Source of the DNA: Pochonia chlamydosporia 170
Taxonomy: Eukaryota; Ascomycota; Sordariomycetes; Hypocreales; Clavicipitaceae
Direction of reading: 5' to 3'
DNA length: 64,000 nucleotides
NCBI RefSeq assembly: GCF_001653235.2
Contig: NC_035790.1
Location: 6,758,001 to 6,822,000, forward strand
This document shows positions 21,470 through 34,812 of this stretch, piece by piece. The first letter of the stretch is position 1. Each line of letters begins with the position of its first letter. The notes beneath the pieces were generated by a model. The model searched no databases. It saw only the letters and a list, made by a program, of their open reading frames with translations, and had not been told where the DNA came from. A program made the translations under genes and the position numbers.

Positions 21470-24400
21470 TCAATGCGCGCCACGGGCTCTCTTAGCACCA
21501 CCTCCAACTTCTGAATCACCTCTAGGACGTTTCGCGCCGGGTTGGAAATCTGTAGCTCCAGGGTTCATTCCACCTCGTCCTCCTCTATGACCTCCCCTGC
21601 CACGTCCACCTTGCCCAGTCGCGCCACCTTCTTGATTGCCGCTAGCACCACGCTGGCCAGGAGGAACATATGCACCACCTCTTCCACGGCCGCCTCCTCG
21701 TGGCATAGGAATGCCCGAACGCGCCGGCGGGGGTTGCTGGCCTTGTTGGCCTTGCTGTTGTTGTTGGGCCAGCTGAGCCTGTTGCTGAGCCTGTTGCTGA
21801 GCTGGTGCTGGCTGCTGAGCCTGCGGCACCTGTGCAGAAGCTGCCTCCGCTTTGACAGCAAAAGGATTTGGTGCCTCAGATTTAGTTGCGTCAGCCGGAA
21901 CGGCAAATGGGTTATTGGCAGCCTTCGGTGCTGGAATACCGGCCGAAGCTTGTGTCGATTGTTGAGCAGCTGGAGTGCCAGCAGCAGGCGTTGCCGCACC
22001 AGCCGCTGGTGTTGTCGGTTGCTTTGTAGCCGCCGCCTCTTTTGCTGGTGTTGCGGGCGTTGCTGCCGGCGCTTGCGTAGACTTTGCGACTTCCCAAACT
22101 TCCACAACTGGTTTCTGTGGTGTCTCGTTTGCAGCTGTCTCAACCACGCCCAACTTAGCCGTGGCGGATTTCAGTTTGTTCTCTGCCATGTTGAGACGGA
22201 GACTAGACTTCTTAGATTCCATCAGCTGAGCTTGCTCGCGTGCTGATGTTATCTTTGCTTCGAACTCGGATTTGATTCTAGCATTCTCTGTTTCTAGCTT
22301 CTTCTTGATATTAGCTCCAATGATGCTTTTAACCGTTGCATTGGTAGAGAGGAATTGTCGAATGCTGGCATCATCCAGTTGAGAAAGATCCGGAATGCCG
22401 CCAGCAGCGGCATTCGGCGTGGTTGGCGCTGCCGCGTGTGTAGGTTGTTGTTGTCCTTCTGCTTCGGCTGGTGTTGCAGGTGGTTGAGTAGCAGGTTTCT
22501 CTCCAGCATTTTCCGCTTGCCAGATTCGCTTCTCCTGTTCGAAATGAAGTTTGAGATCGTCCTCCTTCTTTTTGAACTCCTCTTCCATTTTACCTCGGCT
22601 CTCCTTGAGTTTGTTGTTGAGAGTGTCGCGCATCCGGTCAGATCGTTCCTTGATTGTGTTTTGGATCTTGTTTTCTACTTCGTTCGCTTTCTGCTCAAAC
22701 TCGGCCGCCTTGGCCTCTGCGGCAATCACCTTCTGCTCCAAGGCATTACGTTCTTCGTCCGACAGGCCAGTGGCTGTGCCATCGCCCGATGGTGCAGAGG
22801 CGGAATTCTCACCAGCGGCGCCATTGGTCTGCACAATATCGCCGTTCTGCACCTTCTTCGTGGCCTCGTCACGTTCAGAAATAGCGGTTTGGAGCTCTGA
22901 GCGGAGCTGCTCGAGTTGTTGTTCTGCGCCAAGCTTTTGGGCATTGACGGCTTCCAATTCCTTGCGAGTATCGGCCAGCTGTTGCTCTAATTGAGTAACG
23001 ACTGTAGCGGACACTGTCGCATCACCAGGCGGGCCAGTAGGCGCCGGGGCTGAGGTTTGCTGCCCAGCTTGCTGTTGTTGAGACGCTTGTTGTCGAAGCT
23101 CTTCCACTTGTTGTTTGAAAGACAGAATCTGTTGCTCAAGCTCTGACTTCTCTTTTCCTACATTTTCGGCCAATTGTTGAGCACCCTCGAGGTCTCCATT
23201 GGCCTTGTCAAGTTGCTCCTGCAGTTGGGTAGCACGTTGAGAAGCTTCGTTCTTCTCACCAGTGAGCTTCCTTGACCGATCTTTGAATTGCTCGGTGAGC
23301 TTTCCCCGAGTAGTTTGCCAGGCTTGGCGCTCGCTCTCCAGAGTTGACTCCAGCTCGGTAATTTTCTCCCGAAGTGGCTGCTCGCCCTGTCTAAGTCCAT
23401 CTCGCTCAGTCTCCAAGTCCGTTATGGTTTTCTTCAGTTGCTCCATTTCTGCCGGGTCAACACGGCCGTACTTGGTCAGGATGCCTTCAGTTCGCTTCTG
23501 CCATCGGTCTCGATCCTCCTGAATCTGCTTGATCTCCTCCTCGAGGTAGGACTTTTGGGTGTTGAGATTATCTATTTCAGCCTCAAGAGGTTGCACCTTG
23601 GCCTCCATATCCTCCACTTTCTTGTTTTTCTCGATAATCTGGTCCTTGAGTTGGGTGTTCTCGTTGCGAAGAGCAGCACTACTTTCTCGGTACAAGTTGA
23701 GTTCATTGAGCTTTTCCATCAAATCTTGGTGCGTCATTGACGCGCGACCGCTTTGCGCGGATTGTGTGCGTTCTTGGTCAAGCTTCAGGCGAGCTTCATC
23801 TAGCTGTGATTGCGTGTACTCAACTTGTTGCTGGAGGCGCTTCGACTCTTGTGATTTCAAGTCGTACTGAACTTCCAAAATCTCCTTTTCGCGACGCAAG
23901 TAGCTGTTGAGTTCGCGCAAACCTTCCAGAGCATCGCCCACGTTCACGGGTGACATAGCTTCATCACCATCTCCATTGCCATTCGATCTGCTTTGCTGTA
24001 AGGCAGCAACCTGGGCGGTTAACCCTTCGAGCTGTTGGTGAAGCAGTTTATTTTGAGCGTTGACATCCTCGCGGCGAGCAGTCAGCTCTGTCATTTCCTG
24101 TTCTAACTGCTGTCGACGATCCTCCCAAGAGCTCTCACTTTGTGCTAGTGTAACCTTGGCAGATTCTGCTTCCGCATGTAGTGATGCTGATTCGCTCTTC
24201 AGCTCATTATACTCGCTTCGTAGTTGCTGAACGAGCTTAGCAGCTTCAGCATGTTTGACCAGTTCTTTCTCGTAGTCTTGCTGAGCCTTGGAAGCAATCT
24301 CGGCTTGGGCACGCAAATCCTGCTGATGGTATCGCGTAGCTTCGACGTGCCTGGCGCTGTCTTCCTTGAGGCGGTTTAGCTCTTCTTCAAGAATTGCCTT

Positions 24401-27400
24401 TTCATCCTCGTATTTACGAGCGACATCGCCTTGAGAGTCACGCAACTGCGACAGCTCTGTATTCGAGCGAGACAGCTCTTCGGACATATCTTCGATCCGT
24501 TGACTGAGCTCTTTGATCTTGTTGTCCTTCTCCTCAATCATGGCCTCCATCTCTTGTCTGTACTGTTCTTGAGATTGTCGCAAGTCTTCGAGTAACTCTT
24601 CGTTGCCTTGACTAAGCTCCTTGTACTGCTCAGCCTGAGCCTTGGCATTCTCAAGTTGGGTGTTGGCTAGGTCGAGATCACGCTTGAGGTCAGAAATATC
24701 ATTGTTAAGGTCATGAAGCTCAGCCTCGAGCTCGTGTTGCCGCTCGTTTCCATCAGCGCCTAGGCCAGGTCGTGGAGTAGGTCGAGGTTGTAGCCGGCCG
24801 ACACGCTCTTCGGCATTTCGCAGCTCGACGGTCAGCTCATCAACGCGAGCCTGCAGGTGGTCTCGAGAAGTCTTGATGCTGACATGCTCTTCGCGAATCT
24901 GGCCCAAGCTAGTCATGAGTTCGTCGATTCTCTTTTGCGCTTCCTTGGCCTCGAACTCCTTTCGGAGCTGCAGTTTCTTGCTCTCTTCTGTTTCGCTGGA
25001 AAGCTTCCTCTGCACATCGGATAACTCGCGCTCCAAAGTATCAATCTTAGCCTGTGCCTTCCGTCGACCTTCAGACTCAGACATGTTGCGTTCATTCTCC
25101 AGAGATTGTTGAGTGGCAAGAAGATGATTCAGCCGATTCTTTTCCTCAATCAAATTCTCGTTATCCTTGCTCATACGATCCTGGATATCTTTCCAAAGTT
25201 TCTTTTCGGCCTTCAAATTGGCCGTTTCGTTTCTCATGCTGTCCAGCAAGCCCCTGCTTTCAATGAGCTCCTCAGCGACCTGCTGTGTTCGAATGTCCTG
25301 CTTTGCGGCGGTTTCGGAGAGAGCTTGGAGTCTCTTTTGCAGTTCAGTGTTTTCGGATCGCAACGCAACGTAATTGCTCTGCAGCATCTCCCGACGTTCA
25401 GACTCCAATCTCACTTCGCCCTGCAACTTGACACGTTCTGTGTGAAGAGAATTCTTTTCACTGGATAACTGGTCGATTTGAGTTCTCAGGTCCTTGCGAA
25501 CGCCGTCTTGCGCATCTCTAAAGTTATCGTACTCAGATTGCAGTTTCCGAAGGGCTTCGCCGAGGGACTCTGCCTGTTCACCACCCTCGATGCTAGCGAG
25601 TGGTGCCCTCTGGCTTCCATCCAGTGAGCTACGCATCATTGAAGCTTCGTCGACACCGGTGCCACGTTGTTGAAGGATTCGCCGGAACATGTCTCGCTCT
25701 GTCTTGTAACTCTCCATCGTATTCTTAATTGACCTGCTCTCCTCCGTCATTTGCTCGAGTTCCCGCTGCAATTTCTCGACACGATCATGGTCTTCCTTGG
25801 CTTGGTGTTTTGCGGCGAGAGCTTCCTCGCTCTCAAGCTGGTCCGCCAGTTCGCGAGTGATGCGCATTAAGTCTTCGTTCTTTGATTGCAGAGACTTGAT
25901 GTCTTTGAAAACCACCAATTTTTGAGTAATGAACTGATGAGTATCAGAGAGATCAGAGAGGGCCTCCTCGGTGATTTCTCCTCTTTCGAGCTGCTGAAGT
26001 CTGTATTTCTCCTCCTCAGTCAATTGGTCCATGCCTTTTTCGATGGCATAGATGTTAAAAACAAGCATCTGAATCTGAGTTCCCAAGTCCCGCAGTTGCG
26101 TTCGAAGGATCTTCAGTTCAGACTGAGACGTAGCCAATGCATTTTCTGCCTTGCGGGCTACCTTTCTCGCGCTATCTCGCTCCTCGAAACTTTGCTGAGA
26201 TAATTCTGACATCCGGGCTATTTCACGGCGAAGTGTTTCAGACTCGGCCTGTAGCTCTTGAATTTCGGGTGCTTTGGCCTCAAGTGCCGTAATCATATCT
26301 TCAAGCTCCTCCTGTAGCCTGGCGCTCCTGCCTTTCTCGCTCGCAAGCTGACCTCGGGTGTGGAACAGTTGCTCCAGCGCCTGAGTGGTCGTCAACTGTG
26401 TCGACTTGCCACGAATTGATGCCGGTGTACCAAAAGGTGAGGACGGACGAGCCATGAAAGAACCGTTTGCTCTCGGTGTCTGAGGCGCTGAGCCAGGCGG
26501 AGGGCCATGCTCCATCCGAGCCTGGGCTTCGTCGAGTTCGCCTTCGAGTTGGCTAATTCTTTTCTCCATCTCGGTCGCATTTTGCCTTTCTTGTTCTAGC
26601 TCTAGTCGAACCCGTCGAATTTCGTTTTCGTAGTTGTCTCTTAGACGCTCCTTCTCGGCCTCAAGGTCGCGCACACGTTCTTGGTGTTTCTTGCTCAGCT
26701 GGTCGGACATGTCAACAAGTCTTCGCTGGTCTCCCAGTTCTTGCTTATAACTTTCGACGGTGGCAGCAAAGGCACCTTCCTGCTTCTGTAAGTTGACAAG
26801 GGCCTCATCAGCTTTGGCCTGCATGGCATCGAGACGCTCGCGAAGCTGCTGTTCGGATCGTTTGAGTGCCTCAACCTGTGACCTGGCATCCTCGCTCTCG
26901 CGCTGGAGTTCAGCAATACGGGCACCTTTTTCTTTTCTGTATTTCAAGGATTCTTCGCTCTTGGTCTTGAGCTCACTCTCGAGCCATTCGCTATTACGGC
27001 GAGCTAGCTCAAGTTGTTGCTTCAACGAATCCTCGCGATACTTGGCGCTGTTGAGTTGACCCTTTGCATTTTGCTCTGATTGTTGAAGGCTCGTGACCTC
27101 GCGAGCCAACTCCACGTTCCGCTGGTGTTGCTTAGTGAGTTCCTCCGTAATGGTTTCATCGCGCTTATTGTTCGATTCGATGATGCTCAGATTTGTTCGG
27201 TTGGATGACTGCAGGGTCTCAATTTTGTCATTGAGGCTCTTCACTTCATCAGCGTGATCGGAATTCTTTGCCTTCAACACCTGTAATTCGTTTTCCAAAG
27301 ATTGCCGCTTCGTCTCTGCAAGGCACAAACAGCCTCGAGTTAGCAATGGAATTCAAAATGAGTTCAAGTTGCTACATATGACACCACGACTGCGAGTGGT

Positions 27401-27723
27401 AGTAACAAACGTAGACAGGACGAAAGCTTACCTTCCTCCTTGAGCTTCTGCCTCGCCTCCTCGACGTCCTTCAGCGCCTTGTCTGCAGTGGACTTTGAGG
27501 CCTGCGATCTGTTTTCCGAACTTCGAACGGCATTCTCCAGCTCAATATCGGTTTGAAGCTTGTCGGCGTATAAGGTGTCATATTCGTGCGCCTTGCCAGC
27601 TACAGCCTTCAGCAGCGTTGCCACCAATTCCGCAGTCGGTTCAGTGATCAGTGTCGTCACCACAGGTTGGTCGAGGCCCAAATGCCCAGCAATGTAGCCG
27701 ATGTCAACACCTGCTGCCGCCAT
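21470..27723 (-). CDS. mlp1: Nuclear basket nucleoporin MLP1/TPR
   Basis: Two exons, complement(join(21470..27315,27432..27723)), give about 2045 aa. Nearly the whole of residues 60-1640 is heptad-rich coiled coil (E, Q, L, K, R dominated). The TPR/MLP1/MLP2-like core lies around the middle. The tail after about 1650 is Ala/Pro/Gln-rich low complexity, with QAPAPAQQ-type runs, and ends in an RGG segment and a KRPRGD basic cluster typical of fungal MLP orthologues. It forms filaments of the nuclear basket and works in mRNA export surveillance, chromatin anchoring and spindle checkpoint scaffolding. The 116-nt intron sits after residue 97 and joins G|AG in frame. The second exon is unbroken for 5.8 kb. 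Confidence 0.93.
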
Positions 27724-28814
27724 TGTCGAACCTGAGTTGGATCTACAGCAGAGGCTGTCTCGTCATCACACCATGCGCGGTGTCATAACCATCCAACTTC
27801 AGAGTCAAGGCGCCGCGAGTAACAAAGATAAATAAGGAATCAGAGTATATGAAACGGCTCACAAGTTTCGCTCTGCCGAATTCCTTGAAATGAGGAACTG
27901 AAGGCACGCGGCGCGGATGATTTGCGAGGCGTGTTCAGGTTCTGAGGTTTCGAGATGCGGGTTCCAGCTTGCTAGCTCCAAGAAGAAATGAGTAGGAGCT
28001 CTGAGTGGCTGCTTGTGGCGCGCCTCGCAAACACTGACATTGCAGCTGGCAGGGAAACAATGAGCACGCACAGGCCCAAACTCAACCTGATTGGATGATA
28101 ATTGAAGAACGACAAACCAAAATACCCGATGTTGAACCGTGGCTACCCTATACCTCATTGAAGCTCTGTTTGTTCCGGACTTGTCGACAAGTTGCCGTGT
28201 CCAAACCCTCACTTTTACCTGTAGTAGTGCCTACAAATCGCTGTCTCTCGAATTTTATTCCCAATTTTTTACACGTAACCTGGGTATATGTCGCGCATTA
28301 CGGATGTGGCGTGGGGAGCACAGTCGAGGTCACATGTCTCCGGCAAGACATGCCCACGTCAACATGCAACCCATCACCGCCATTTGGTCACATGTCATGG
28401 AAAGTTTCAACAACAGCTCACTCACACGGGATCCGTCACTCACATGCACCAAGGAACGGACCGATCGCAATTTGATGCCCAACAAGGCAGTATTGTGATA
28501 TCTTGATATTGAAATCATGGGGAATAAGCCCCGTCTACCTAGTGTATCCAACCGAGGCGATGCAATCTCGAGCCCGCCAAAACCATCGCTATGCTATACA
28601 TGACCCATCATTTCATGACATGATAATAAATGAAAAAACGCCTCGCTTAAATTCATATCCCTAAACAGCTGCTATCCCAGCTAGCCGTGCGTGTCAAACG
28701 CCATTCGTGGAAGCTGCTGATCCAACGCTTCATGTGTCCTGCCTAGACCCGGGTATCTCTGCGCCGATGCATCCCAAACGTAACTGGTACATAAAGAGAA
28801 AGCTCGATGCGAAC
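27724..28814. other. Spacer with MLP1 promoter, no gene seen
   Basis: Contains the promoter of MLP1 and the 3' region of the 210-aa gene. Short overlapping frames near 28.1-28.5 kb on both strands show no family resemblance. Confidence 0.5.
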
Positions 28815-29447
28815 CTATCGCCGAGCTGTGATTCGGGCAAAGATACGAGGGACACTGCCCTTCCTGGCGGGCGACGAGCTTAGTGAGGCGTGTGGTGATA
28901 CCGACTCGCCAGACATTGTCGTCGCACATGAGTCCTGTGATGCTCGTCGTGACGAGGATCGTCTTGGGCTGGCGACTGAGTTTGATGCTTCGGAAGCTGA
29001 GTTCCATGGGTTTGCCTTGGCGACCTCCTCCAGGGCGGCCCGCTTCTGGTCCGCAACTGATCGCAAGAGCTTCCACAATCCGTGGCCTAGCTCGTCCCAT
29101 ACAACGGGAGCTTTGAATAGTCGTCGGCAGGCGATGGTTCCTTCCTTCTCGTCCAAGAAACCGTAAGCACCTAGCTCCTCCATTGTCGGGACAGCGTCGT
29201 ATACGACTGTAATCTGGTCCATTTGATCGCACCACTCAGAAACCTCCAGGAACTCGATGATGTAGTTCCATGCCTCTGATCGGGACTCCTCCTCAGCTTC
29301 TAAAAGGGCCCGTCGGCGCTCCTCCTCCTCTAAAATGCGGCGTTGCTTGCGTTTCTTGAGTGGCAGCTCGAAGAATGTTGTGCTGTGGTGTCGGATAGGG
29401 ATAGGTGTGACTGTAGCGGCCAGTCTTGCTGTTTGTACGGCTGTCAT
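28815..29447 (-). CDS. Hypothetical protein, 210 aa
   Basis: Single open frame from an ATG at 29447, and the product is not recognised. Residues 25-57 are a highly charged helix with a KKRKQRR cluster followed by Glu/Arg runs (possible nuclear signal and coiled coil). Residues 58-140 look folded, with many Trp, Leu and Tyr residues, including EAWNYIIEFLEVSEWC and VVWDELGHGLWKLLRS. From about 148 the chain is Ser/Ala/Arg-rich low complexity with RRSSSRR, a possible kinase target. The composition is protein-like and the frame is clearly the best at this locus. No signal peptide or membrane segment is seen. Probably a conserved fungal protein of unknown function. Confidence 0.7.
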   Translation of the reverse strand: MTAVQTARLAATVTPIPIRHHSTTFFELPLKKRKQRRILEEEERRRALLEAEEESRSEAWNYIIEFLEVSEWCDQMDQITVVYDAVPTMEELGAYGFLDEKEGTIACRRLFKAPVVWDELGHGLWKLLRSVADQKRAALEEVAKANPWNSASEASNSVASPRRSSSRRASQDSCATTMSGESVSPHASLSSSPARKGSVPRIFARITARR

Positions 29448-32400
29448 GGCTGCTAATGTAGCTCAAAGAAAGCTCGTTGTGTGTGCGTTTGTCTGATATA
29501 TCGAATGAAACGTCCTTGATGTTGCTCCCCAGGATAGGGCCAGACGGGGTATGGTGTCTTTATATGCCGTGAGGAATCGTAGATGTACACGGCAGTGTTT
29601 GTAGAGATGCTCCGACCTGTCGGATAATAAACAAAACCCCTTTGTCTGACGTCGACGTATAAGATGATGAACTCTCGATGGAGTTGTGAGAACAGGGGGG
29701 TTAAGTGATGAGATATATAGATGGGCTGTTTGGCCAAAGCGCCGTTCAGAGGGAGTGCAGCAAGAGTAAAATGGATTGCTTGTTGCGGCCTTGCTTTTTT
29801 GGGCTGAGTATTTGTTCCAGCCTTATTTTCCTTCTGCTTCTTGTGACGTGGTGTGGTGGTTCGCCCTGTTCGAGGAATGGTGGCGGTGAGACGGTGCACT
29901 CAGAACTGTTTTTAGCACATGTCGACAGTGCTTCCCAGCGTGAGAAAGCGGCAGGCGGCAGGCGGTATTGTGGATTGCTGTTTTCACCTACAATCAGTTG
30001 TCGACAATAACATCCAAGTGTTGAGTGAGTGTTATAAAAAAGGAAACAGGGGGCTTGGTGGCAGGTGGGAGGAAAGGATGCTTTATTTGGGAGCCTAGCC
30101 AGCCAAGCCATCGGTATCTTATTGTTCTCCTTGTGAAAATGCCGGATGCCTGTGCTGGTGCCCTGCTACGCTCTTACCCGCATGTTCCCATTGTTGGTTG
30201 CATCCGCGCAGCCGCACCCGTCCCAGGGCCAGATGGCCCTTTGGTCCTGACCCATGCCACGGTCATTCACCCATCTCCCGCATCGCATGCCACCACCGCA
30301 ATGTAACTACACTCCCCTCCCAGGGTTCTGGGGGTGGAGCATAAAGGGGCGTATGGGTTGCATGTGCCAGCGTATCTTCCCGGCTCCCGGCCAGGAGTTG
30401 CGCGGGACCGCGCGAGACAGGAAGCTCTGACCAGAGAGCCAAACTGGAGGGTGCCGTCTGTTCTCCATACAACCTGGGGTCGATCAGCGACATCTGGACT
30501 TGAACTCTGGAGCATGAGGGGCCGAATGGCGGAGGTAACCTCACACTCTGAAGGAACAGACGGATAACAGTCTCGCAACATCGGAATATGGTCGTGATTG
30601 CCGGAATTCAGCGTCAATGGCGGCGGCAGGGCGATACGAACTACAAGCTCCCACCGGCCGGACACCTGACGGTGAAGGAAGCCGAAATCCAATTTGCCTC
30701 AAAATTATCAACCTTGGAGGCGGAGCCGCGGACAGCTTCAGCGAAGCAACGACGACAAGTTTGTGACATGGCACTGGGGGGTGTGAGAGGAAGCTGCGTG
30801 AGAGGGCAACGAGGTGCAGCCCTGCGGAGCTCGAGCACTTTTGCCAAATCTGAGCTGCGTCTTTTGGTGAGCTGTAATTGGTGGATCACACTCGAGTTGA
30901 TCATTCTTACTTCAGACACGATGACTTTGTTGTTACTCCGTAGTTCCTCCGCACCATTCACACTTCAACAAAACAGATGGACTAGACCTGACAGCCTGAC
31001 CGACCTGACACCAGCCAAGATGTCAAAGTCCAGTGATGAGTGGTGATGAGCACGTCACTCAGCCCCAACAACTCACCCAGACAGCCAAACGCCGTGCTAC
31101 ACACCAGACAAGACACCGGACACCAGACACCAGACGCCAACATCAGACACCGACTGCGGACCCTCGCTGCCGATTGCCAGTTCTTGCAATCTCATTCACT
31201 GTCTCGGTCGATATTTTGGGAACCCCGCCAACCAGTAAGATGTATTACCGCCTACGAGGCGTTCCAGCGGTGTCGAAAATGTTTCCGATCCCATCAATTT
31301 GGGGGTGACAGGCTAATGAGTTGTGGCTTTGTTGGTCGTGTTGGTCACCCCGACACGAAAAAATGCGTTGGTGATGACTTGGAGTACTAATAGTGGCTGT
31401 TTCTGATTTTTTCTAATTTAGCAGAATTACCTCATTACAAAAAAAAAAAAGCCGGCCCTTTGTAACGATGCATTTCCTTGTTGTTCCGAGACGAGACGCA
31501 TTTCATTTCATGAGAAAGCCGACACACAACAACCAAGGTCCATCGCGCTTGGCTTGGCGGCAGAAATGTTGTGCAACAATCAGCAAGTGATCCGTTTGGC
31601 CTGAACATTCCATTTTTATCTCGCGTCATTTCTTTTTGAGGGACCAGCAGCTTGTACGAGCGCAGCATTGCAGTATCTGACCACCATTCTCTACCAATGT
31701 ACGGAGTATGCAGAGATGGGAGCGTCATAGCAAACACTGAGCAAAGAGCGAGACGTTCCGTCCACACTGGCCATGTTTACTCCGTAATTCAAGGCGCCAG
31801 TTTCGTTTTCTCATCTCAACAAATTTCCATATCTGTGCGGACTCCGGAGTCGCTTCCGGCGCTGCTCTGCCGCCAGCAAGTTGAAATTATATTGCTCTTC
31901 AGCCATTTTAGCCCTCCGGCGTTAAAGGCCAGAGAGCCGAAAACGAGGCGCTGACGGATAATCTACAAGACGATAAAAATCAGGATTACTAGCTTGTGGC
32001 ATACACAACTGGCTCTCCCTGGGTGAGCTCGCTTGTTACGGCCACGGACAGGTTGCACTGGAGGCGGAATCACTCGTGGCATGTGGGCAGCCACAGTCCA
32101 GCTCGCTCCCTGTGCAACATGAACCACCAGACAAGAACCCCCGGCCAAATCGGCAAACGATACGGACTACGGTAAGTTACTCCGTAAAACACCCTCCCAT
32201 CTCACACCTAACCTCGGGGAACTGGGCGACCCTGAAAAGCGATGGGGGTAGCCGAAAGGAGGAAGAGGGTGTGCGTGAAGGGGAACAGCAACAGGTGGCT
32301 GAACTGGACTGAATTGAATTGAACTGAAGGACCAGCTTGCCAGCGTCTTGTTCCGGATGACAGCGCCGATCGTCGCACAGGACCAGCCCAGACAAGACAC

Positions 32401-33722
32401 ACCTGCTCGGTTGGTGGTGAAATAAAAGTACCAGACCACCTGTTGAAAGGGGAACAATCTGCAACGCTTACACTCATCGGGCAGTTTTGTAACAAAATGA
32501 CCCTACGTTTTGGGTAGCCCAAATGGTGGAGACTTGATGACCTGCTCACTCGGGTAGGTAGAATTGTGCGCATGTCTGGTGAGTTAGCACGACGGGGCAT
32601 TTTAGATCTCAACATTGAAGCTACCGAACGGGACTGATGACTGGAGTCTGGTGAGTTTCCACTCTGTGTGAGATTTGGTGATGTTGGGGTCCCGTTCCTC
32701 CGCGCACCATCTCAGATAATTTGGAGTCTATTTCTTTTAGCGCCCCATTTTCTCCCGTAATATCAAATACGGTGTGAAGCTCTCTCCACGGCCCTAACAT
32801 TGAACGAGCCTGGTGGGAGTCTGACGGGATTTTGTGGCGACAGCCTCCGGTTCACACGCAGCCCATCCTGTTATGCCCGATGAGGCAGCCTGGGCCGACA
32901 GTCACCAACATTGAATCGAACAGAGCGGCAGGTTTGGTGGGTAAATGTGTGGTGCAGCTCGGATATCGCTCAACCAGTTGACCCCTTGGTCACTTCAATG
33001 TTCATTTCACTTGGCAGACACGATTTCCTTGGTGCAAAAAGTACCATACAAATCCGGACATGGGAACAGCCTGGCGCATCAACATGACTGTTGGTAGTAT
33101 CCTCAAACCAACACACCCTTTGATGACGGATGGCCGACTCGGCGAAATTGTCCAAGTCATCATCGACAAAGTTGCCAAAGCTGCCAAACCAACACGCAGA
33201 CAAATTGCAAGAGTCTGGTTGTCAATTTCATGCGGCAAGTACCGCAAACGGGAGGGTGCGGCTAAAACGATGATCAAAAGTAACGAGTCAAATAACATCC
33301 GACACCGACAGTTCAATCCCTTTGACAGGCATCATTGCTCGGAAGAAATATGCGCTGCAATTAATTGACGCCGACGCCCACCGGTCCAGATGATCCTGTG
33401 ATAACGGCAAAAGGATAAAACCCAAAATACCGCAAGCACCCGGCTGACGCCTAAAGATGAACATTGAAGGGAAAATGTGATTACAAAAAAATTTAAGCGG
33501 CTACCGCGATGGTGAAGAAAATCCAGGTAATGCACAGCGCACAGGGATCGCACATTTGAAAATTGGCCGGTTCACACAAGACTGCCTGCATCTGCATCTG
33601 CATCCTAATCGTTTCGTTGTTATGTGCGGACAAAGAAGGGCCACTATCGGACCCCGTGCCGGGAAGGCAACCGAGACGATATCTCGTGAGATTGAAGTTT
33701 GTTTGACCGCCAAGATGTGAGG

Positions 33723-33745
33723 TTCCGTAATTCCGTAATTCCGGA
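33723..33745. repeat. TTCCGTAA direct repeat
   Basis: Two perfect tandem copies of TTCCGTAA (33723-33730 and 33731-33738) plus a third degenerate copy. It resembles the right half of the 9-mer described in the findings. Confidence 0.6.
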
Positions 33746-34292
33746 ATAAGCGTACAGAGCGCTGTAGTGTTTTGGAATGTCTAGCACACACAACTTGAAG
33801 CCATTCAATACTCCTGTTGGGACGAGTTTCACTGTTGGCGATGCGCGATGCGATAGATCTTCTCGCCAAGCACAAAATATTAATACAAATGACGGCGTCA
33901 TGGATTGTCAGTTTCCGCCTATGACACGTCTCCGTTATTCTGGTGCCTGGGCGCTATTACGATAATGTCTGCCGGCGGAGCATTGCCATTGTCATACATG
34001 AAGTTGAGCACGGAGCTGATGTTGGCTGGGCCATCGCTCATGTGCTGGGGTGAACATTGATTGAAAAACTCCCGATTGTGTGAATCCATGCCCACTTGAG
34101 CACACAGACACAGACACAGACAATGACACTGACAGCCGATCTGGTGGAATGCACAGGCCAGGCCAGTATTACCTGGCAACATGGGAATGACTAAGGGCAC
34201 GATTCATTCAATGTGTAGGGCGTTTGTCCTCTCGTGCTCTCATGCTTCACCCGTGTTGCCCAAACGCAGTTTCATCTCTCACCGGATTAGAT

Positions 34293-34333
34293 CAGACCAG
34301 ACCTGACCAGACCAGACCTGACCAGACCAGACC
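34293..34333. repeat. Tandem CAGACC/CTGACC repeat
   Basis: About 41 bases made of alternating CAGAC and CAGACCTGAC units. A simple low-copy tandem repeat in the gene-free region. Confidence 0.8.
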
Positions 34334-34780
34334 ACAACCTGTCCATTGTTTTAGGCGTCAACTTGAACATCTTTGCGCCCTGAACTAACACCAGATGAGG
34401 GAACAACAACAAAAAAAGACACAAGGCTGAGACAGACTGTGTCTTGTGCCGACCGACAACAATAAGCAGAGTGTGTTTCATCATCACCTACGAATCCCGG
34501 GCCATTTGCACCAAACCAAGCTCCTCCATCCTCCCTTGCTTCAATGTTGGCCATTGCTTTTTTTTTTTTTTTTGCTTGATTGACTCCGACGCCAACGGAG
34601 GGGACCGCATCGATCAAAAATGACAAACGCGGGATTGCAATGCGTTGTCCCTTGAAGCTCAGGACTCCATACTCCAAAACAACAAATATTGCATCATAGA
34701 AACCAGGAAATCAATAGACTGGCAAGCAGCGTGATCACTTGCGCGCCCCAGTACAGCCCAAACGAACAAGTTCCACCTGA

Positions 34781-34812
34781 GCCCAGCCCAGCCCAGCCCA
34801 GTCCAGCCCAGC
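34781..34812. repeat. CCCAG pentanucleotide repeat
   Basis: Six or seven copies of GCCCA/CCCAG, one with a T substitution. A simple microsatellite with no gene around it. Confidence 0.8.

Noticed and set aside
29661..29815. TGATGA boxes with a later CTGA suggesting an intergenic snoRNA
   Set aside because: Spacing is long and the bases before CTGA show no rRNA complementarity that I recognise.
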